In this document: piece by piece, positions 6,107-8,941 of the stretch | Layout: every line of letters begins with the position of its first letter | Numbering within the stretch: the first letter of the stretch is position 1 | Assembly: GCA_003158495.1 (NCBI GenBank) | Contig: PMJT01000120.1 | Span: forward strand, 20,849 to 29,789 | DNA length: 8,941 nucleotides | From: Chloroflexota bacterium | GTDB lineage: Bacteria > Chloroflexota > Limnocylindria > Limnocylindrales > CSP1-4 | Reading direction: 5' to 3' | Program-made: the position numbers and the translations under genes | The notes under the pieces: model-generated | Databases searched by the model: none | Seen by the model: only the letters and a program-made list of their open reading frames with translations | Told to the model about the DNA's origin: nothing

Positions 6107-6229
6107 CCCCGAATACATGCGGCGGTACGGCCGGATCTCGGTAGCGGAAATGCCGCGGACGTACTCTCCATGCTCGCCGCCGCAACATCCGTCTGTCAGC
6201 GGCGGCGGATTTCGCGCTCGTATTCGGGG
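6107..6229. repeat. 10-bp inverted repeat enclosing the convergent-gene hairpin
   Basis: CCCCGAATAC (6107-6116) and GTATTCGGGG (6220-6229) are perfect inverted copies 103 nt apart; the similarity extends a few bases (ACCCCGAATAC then GCG one dinucleotide later). The right arm encodes Pro-Glu-Tyr in the 92-residue protein; the left arm is intergenic. The distance makes simple hairpin formation less likely; it may reflect a small inverted duplication or chance. Confidence 0.3.
6175..6207. terminator. GC-rich hairpin between convergent genes, possible bidirectional terminator
   Basis: CGCCGCCGC (6175-6183) and GCGGCGGCG (6199-6207) form a perfect 9-bp stem with a 15-nt loop. It lies exactly at the end of the minus-strand repair operon (its last stop codon, 6198-6196, is in the loop) and about 200 nt after the plus-strand HD-GYP gene. 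Neither strand has a proper T run (plus side: GATTTC), so an intrinsic terminator is only moderately supported. The remaining bases from 5973 to 6174 show no convincing gene. Confidence 0.4.
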
Positions 6230-6474
6230 TAGTAGCGGGCAATCACCGACAGGGCGAACGAAGTCAGGATCGACTCCTTGGGTTCGCGCGACAGGAGGAA
6301 CTCGAACGATCGGCGAGCCAGGAGCGACGGCTCGGAGGCCCCGGGAGCATACCGTCGAAGTTCGGCCTGGGAGATGGCGACCTCATACTCGCGGCTGGAG
6401 CCGTGATCGGTGACCGTGACGCAGGCCAGCCAGCCCCCATCTACCGATGAACATTCGACCGCGATCTGGCTCAT
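6196..6474 (-). CDS. Conserved-looking small protein of unknown function (92 aa), coupled to nei2
   Basis: No named domain recognised. The N-terminal third suggests a two-strand beta hairpin: ECSSVDGGWLACVTVTDHG (7-25) followed by SSREYEVAISQAEL (26-39). The rest looks helical and charged and ends in SFALSVIARYYPEYEREIRRR-type sequence (72-92). The aromatic Y-Y-P-E-Y patch is likely functional or structural. There are no membrane segments, signal peptide or cysteine knuckles. The ATG (6474-6472) shares its A with the TGA stop of nei2 (TGATG arrangement), and GGAG inside nei2 lies 8 nt upstream, so translation is probably coupled. Codon use matches its neighbours. By position it should act in, or be regulated with, the Lhr/Nei2 repair operon; that is inference. 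I have an impression, not checked, that similar small proteins occur in Chloroflexota. Confidence 0.75.
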   Translation of the reverse strand: MSQIAVECSSVDGGWLACVTVTDHGSSREYEVAISQAELRRYAPGASEPSLLARRSFEFLLSREPKESILTSFALSVIARYYPEYEREIRRR

Positions 6475-7304
6475 CACGACGTCTCCCGAAGATCGGGCTG
6501 ACAGCCCGGGCACCAGAACGTCCGACGGTTCAACCGGCCATGCCGTCGATCGAGGACGACGCGACCGCAGCGGCGGCATGTCCTCCCGGCCCGACCATAC
6601 ACCCACAGGCTGCCGGTGCGACGCCAATCTGCGACCCTGGCGCCCGTCGTTACGCGACTGCCACTCTCGCGATTGGCGAGCAGCAGCCGGCGGCCGGTTT
6701 CGATCAGCCCGGCCAGGACCGCGTCCGGGAGATCGGCGACGGACCGGAACGGGTGCACGCCCTCGACGAACAGGACTTCGCTCTTGTAGACGTTGCCGAT
6801 GCCGGCAAGGGCGCCCTGGTCGAGCAGCGCTTCGGCGATAGTCAGGCCGGCGCGCGACGGGTCGCGCAACCGGCGCAGCGCCTCTGACGCCGTCGCGTCG
6901 TCGAAGTCCTGGGCCATCAGGTCCGGGCCAAGACCGGCCAGGACTCGATGGACGGGCTCGGCCCTGGTTTCGTACAACTCGACCGTGGGTGCGTCGAAAC
7001 AGACGACGACGGCACCCGGGACTTCGATCACGAGACGTGCCCGGGACGGCGGACGGCGCCACCTCTCGGCCGGCGCATACCGATGCCACGAGCCGTGCAT
7101 GCCGAGATGGGTGCGAAGCTCCAGTCCGGAGTCGAACCGGATCAGGAGATGCTTGCCGACCGACTCGACCTCGGTGACCGTCGCGCCGACGAGCTTCTCG
7201 GCTCGCGGTCCGGGCTGTCGGGCCGTGGCGGCGATCACCTCGCGTCCGACGAGATGCGGCCGCAGCCCGATGGCGATCCTGTAGAGCGTGTCGCCTTCGG
7301 GCAT
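6474..7304 (-). CDS. nei: Endonuclease VIII-like DNA glycosylase/AP lyase (Nei2 type, Fpg/Nei family)
   Basis: A base-excision-repair enzyme of 276 residues that removes oxidised bases and nicks the resulting abasic site. It begins MPEGDT, the actinobacterial Nei2-style N-terminus: P2 is the Schiff-base nucleophile and E3 the general acid once Met is removed. K51 in VGKHLL is the conserved beta-domain lysine. The helix-two-turn-helix segment contains LAGIGNVYKSEVLF at 166-179 with N171. The C-terminal zinc finger has C243-x2-C246 and C265-x2-C268, with the arginine-rich tip GRLNRRTFWCPGC touching DNA. Fpg proper would start MPELPE, so Nei is preferred. The ATG lies 3 nt after the lhr stop with no clear ribosome site, pointing to translation by reinitiation. 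lhr followed by nei is also the arrangement in mycobacteria, from general knowledge. All catalytic residues are intact. Confidence 0.94.
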   Translation of the reverse strand: MPEGDTLYRIAIGLRPHLVGREVIAATARQPGPRAEKLVGATVTEVESVGKHLLIRFDSGLELRTHLGMHGSWHRYAPAERWRRPPSRARLVIEVPGAVVVCFDAPTVELYETRAEPVHRVLAGLGPDLMAQDFDDATASEALRRLRDPSRAGLTIAEALLDQGALAGIGNVYKSEVLFVEGVHPFRSVADLPDAVLAGLIETGRRLLLANRESGSRVTTGARVADWRRTGSLWVYGRAGRTCRRCGRVVLDRRHGRLNRRTFWCPGCQPDLRETS

Positions 7305-7307
7305 GGG

Positions 7308-8941
7308 TCAGAAACGCGATCCGGCCGCGCCGGAGCCGCCCGAGCCGCGGCCGGGACCACTCCGCCTGAGGCCGCCGCGCCGCAAGTACTCGTCGGCGGC
7401 CTCAGGCGGCAGCCCGCGACCCGCTGGAACGACCCGCCGCGCCGCCGGGCGGAGGACATAGCCTCGGTATCCGGCAACGAAGCCGGCCTCTTCCAGTAGC
7501 GGCCGCCACGGTGAAGTGGACACCGCCAGGCCGTCGACGCGGACGATGACCAGCTCCCGAACCCGCCCGTCGTCGACCAGGGCACTCAGCGCCACAAACG
7601 CTGCGCCCGCCACGGCCGGATCGTCCGCCGCAGGCAGGGTCTGGAGGGAGTGGCCGCCCCGCTCGAGATACAAGGGCGCGGCACCGTCTACCAGGACGAC
7701 ATACGCGCCGGCCGCGCGCTGGAACGGCCGCCGATCCGCCTCGTCGCGGCGCGGCCAGGCGAGGGCGGCGCCGTACGGGCTGGCGGGATCCGCAGCGGCC
7801 AGGAGATGAACCGTCCGGCCGCCGCGGTCGTCGGCGGGCTCGCGCATCGATCGCAGCCGATCCACCGCCCCGGCAAGGGCGAACTGGGCGGCGCCGAGCC
7901 CCTCCACGAAGTAGCCCCGCCGGATGCGCCCCGACTCTTCCATCGCCCGCAGGATCGGGTAGACGGCGGTGAACCCGCCGGCGACGTCTTCCGAGGCTAC
8001 TGCTTCACGGGTCAGCACGCCGTAGCGGTCGAGCAGGACCGTGGCCAGGGAGTGGAGCCGGGCGGTGGCCGGTCCCGGGCCAAGAGCAGAGGCGGCGGCC
8101 GCGCGGACGGCGGCGGCGGCGGCCGCCGCGGAGCCAGTAGCCTCCGGCCCCGGGCCGCCGACGCCACTCACCAGCGACCACCGGCCGGCCGCTTCCGGCG
8201 GGCCCATCTGGAGGCGGCCCGGCCGCGGCCGCCTTTCACCGGACGGGCGCCGCCAGCGCAATGCCCGGAGCGGGGCGAACGTGTCGTTGGTGATTTCGCC
8301 GGCCCAGACAAGGTCCCACAGCGCGTCCAGGATCTCTCGCTCGGGGGCCCCTCGGGCCGCGACGGCAAGCTCTCTGTAGAACGAGGCGCCGCGCCCGGCC
8401 AGGCAATCGCGCAACCGGCCGTGGAGGTCGCCCTTGGGCGCCGGCCGGCCGCCATCGGCGCCAGCCACTCCCGCAGCCATTCCCGTAGCCACTCCCCCGG
8501 CCACTCCGAGCAGCGCCTGTCGACCCGGCCGATAGAGGACGATCCTCCCATCGTCGCGGCCGAGGGCGCCGTCGCCGATCCATGCCACCTCGCCCATGGC
8601 TCCGAGCTCGTCCAGCATCCGCGGCTGATACCCGGGAATGCGGGCCGGCAGGACGTCTCGCTCCAGGACCGAGGCCGGGATCGGCAAGCCCGCCAGCTGA
8701 TCGATGATTTCCGCGAGCCGTTCCAGCGCCGCCTCGCCCCGTGGCGCGGTCGCGCCGGAGTCACTCACCGCGCGGACCCCTTGCCAGGCCGGCAGGAAGC
8801 GGGCCAGCACGACCTGGTCGACTGGTTCCACCTCGCGCCGCAGACGAGCCAGCGAGCGGCGTCGCAGCTGGCGGAGGACGTCCGGATCGCACCACTCACG
8901 CTCCGTGCCACCCGGCCGGAACTCGCCGCGCAGGATCGTGC
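7308..8941 (-). CDS. lhr: Large helicase-related protein Lhr (ATP-dependent helicase), C-terminal 543 codons, truncated by the window edge
   Basis: Lhr proteins are roughly 1500-residue superfamily 2 DNA helicases acting in DNA repair. The ATPase core and winged helix lie outside the window; what remains is the C-terminal region. Landmarks are GEFRPGG and EREWCDPDVLRQLRRRSLAR within the first 30 visible residues, then FLPAWQGV, RGASFYRELAVAA, a second winged-helix-like stretch ending VLLDRYGVLTREAVASE, and GYFVEGLGAAQFALAGAVDRLR, followed by the GGHSLQTL segment and VDGLAVSTSPW. In E. coli this C-terminal region has been linked to uracil-DNA glycosylase activity. The frame is open from base 8941 (a GTG at 8831 is internal) to the stop at 7310-7308. 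Oddities are a G-V-A-x tandem repeat near 8464-8511, an alanine-rich linker near 8090-8140, and a glycine/arginine-rich tail containing a perfect 16-bp inverted repeat. It is first visible gene of the lhr-nei2 operon. Confidence 0.95.
   Translation of the reverse strand, partial: TILRGEFRPGGTEREWCDPDVLRQLRRRSLARLRREVEPVDQVVLARFLPAWQGVRAVSDSGATAPRGEAALERLAEIIDQLAGLPIPASVLERDVLPARIPGYQPRMLDELGAMGEVAWIGDGALGRDDGRIVLYRPGRQALLGVAGGVATGMAAGVAGADGGRPAPKGDLHGRLRDCLAGRGASFYRELAVAARGAPEREILDALWDLVWAGEITNDTFAPLRALRWRRPSGERRPRPGRLQMGPPEAAGRWSLVSGVGGPGPEATGSAAAAAAAVRAAAASALGPGPATARLHSLATVLLDRYGVLTREAVASEDVAGGFTAVYPILRAMEESGRIRRGYFVEGLGAAQFALAGAVDRLRSMREPADDRGGRTVHLLAAADPASPYGAALAWPRRDEADRRPFQRAAGAYVVLVDGAAPLYLERGGHSLQTLPAADDPAVAGAAFVALSALVDDGRVRELVIVRVDGLAVSTSPWRPLLEEAGFVAGYRGYVLRPAARRVVPAGRGLPPEAADEYLRRGGLRRSGPGRGSGGSGAAGSRF
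7362..7409. repeat. Perfect 16-bp inverted repeat inside the 3' end of lhr
   Basis: CCGCCTGAGGCCGCCG (7362-7377) and CGGCGGCCTCAGGCGG (7394-7409) are exact inverted copies with a 16-nt spacer. Both arms are translated in the Lhr tail: PPEAAD from one, GGLRRS from the other, around EYLRR. The stem is followed about 50 nt later by the lhr stop and then the nei2 start. It could fold in mRNA and influence coupling or stability between lhr and nei2, or be a REP-like element captured by the reading frame. Confidence 0.7.
8464..8511 (-). repeat. Four 12-nt imperfect tandem repeats coding Gly-(Val/Met)-Ala-x in Lhr
   Basis: Units begin at 8464, 8476, 8488 and 8500; each is close to GCCACTCCCGCA on the plus strand. 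On the coding strand they give GVAG, GVAT, GMAA and GVAG in a row, a flexible linker between LYRPGRQALL and the conserved DLHGRLRDCLAGRGASF segment. The in-frame unit length suggests replication slippage. Confidence 0.75.

Noticed and set aside
5973..6174. tRNA or riboswitch in the gap after the HD-GYP gene
   Set aside because: No cloverleaf landmarks and no known riboswitch core such as the c-di-GMP aptamer motifs could be found on either strand.
6047..6195. Protein-like minus-strand frame ending at 6047, reading IRPYRRMYSGFWAATAGP in its middle
   Set aside because: It looks surprisingly natural, but it has no start codon with a ribosome site and runs into the end of the 92-residue gene in another frame. 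Antisense frames in the same stretch look equally plausible, so I cannot support a gene or pseudogene.
6093..6413. Plus-strand open frame beginning MAAQNPEYMRRYGR
   Set aside because: Its second half is antisense to the well-supported 92-residue gene and its codon use deteriorates there; no ribosome site.
6475..7089. Longer version of the 92-residue gene starting at 7089
   Set aside because: The extension is antisense-like, out-of-frame sequence over nei2, which is intact and clearly coding.
8464..8511. CRISPR-like or minisatellite array
   Set aside because: Units are contiguous 12-mers in frame with Lhr, with no spacers; they encode a peptide repeat.
8829..8831. GTG at 8831 as the start of the right-hand gene
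   Set aside because: Upstream codons continue recognisable Lhr sequence (REWCDPDV, then LRRRSLARLR) to the window edge, so this GTG is internal.

Overview
The window is GC-rich DNA (roughly two thirds G+C by eye) with strong G/C preference at third codon positions, ATG and occasional GTG starts, and Shine-Dalgarno sites at several genes. Gene content (a large Lhr-type helicase next to a Nei2-like glycosylase, a REC/HD-GYP regulator, a GT87 membrane glycosyltransferase, a DegV protein and a hexameric-type glutamate dehydrogenase) suits a free-living high-GC bacterium. Chloroflexota or Actinomycetota are my best guesses, but the sequence alone does not decide. There is no sign of a mobile element, prophage, CRISPR array, tRNA or rRNA.

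Layout. Minus strand, left end: the N-terminal 127 codons of glutamate dehydrogenase (1-383, running off the window) with a leader and a possible promoter near 543-548. Then, also on the minus strand, a likely two-gene unit: an MFS transporter (2915-1602) followed by a DegV-family lipid-binding protein (1526-669). A 260-base divergent intergenic region separates the MFS gene from plus-strand genes: an 89-residue zinc-ribbon-like protein of unknown function (3176-3445), a GT87/DUF2029-type membrane mannosyltransferase-like protein (3717-4817), and a REC + HD-GYP response regulator predicted to degrade c-di-GMP (4959-5972). The right third is a compact minus-strand operon reading from the right edge: the C-terminal 543 codons of the Lhr helicase (8941-7308), a Nei2-type endonuclease VIII (7304-6474), and a 92-residue conserved-looking protein of unknown function (6474-6196). 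Gaps in this operon are 3 nt and then a 1-nt overlap.

How the genes work together. The only strong functional cluster is the DNA-repair operon lhr-nei2-(92 aa). The small third gene shares its translation signals with nei2 and is the best candidate here for an undescribed repair accessory protein. The other genes look like ordinary chromosomal housekeeping and signalling functions without an obvious common pathway.

Non-coding structure: a perfect 16-bp inverted repeat inside the 3' end of lhr, a 14-bp interrupted hairpin at 3523-3560, a hairpin whose loop holds a stop codon between convergent genes (6175-6207), a pair of imperfect ~31-nt direct repeats at the degV 3' end, and a structured glutamate dehydrogenase leader. 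I found no evidence for a novel multi-gene defence or mobile system; the window is mostly ordinary chromosome with a few small unknowns.
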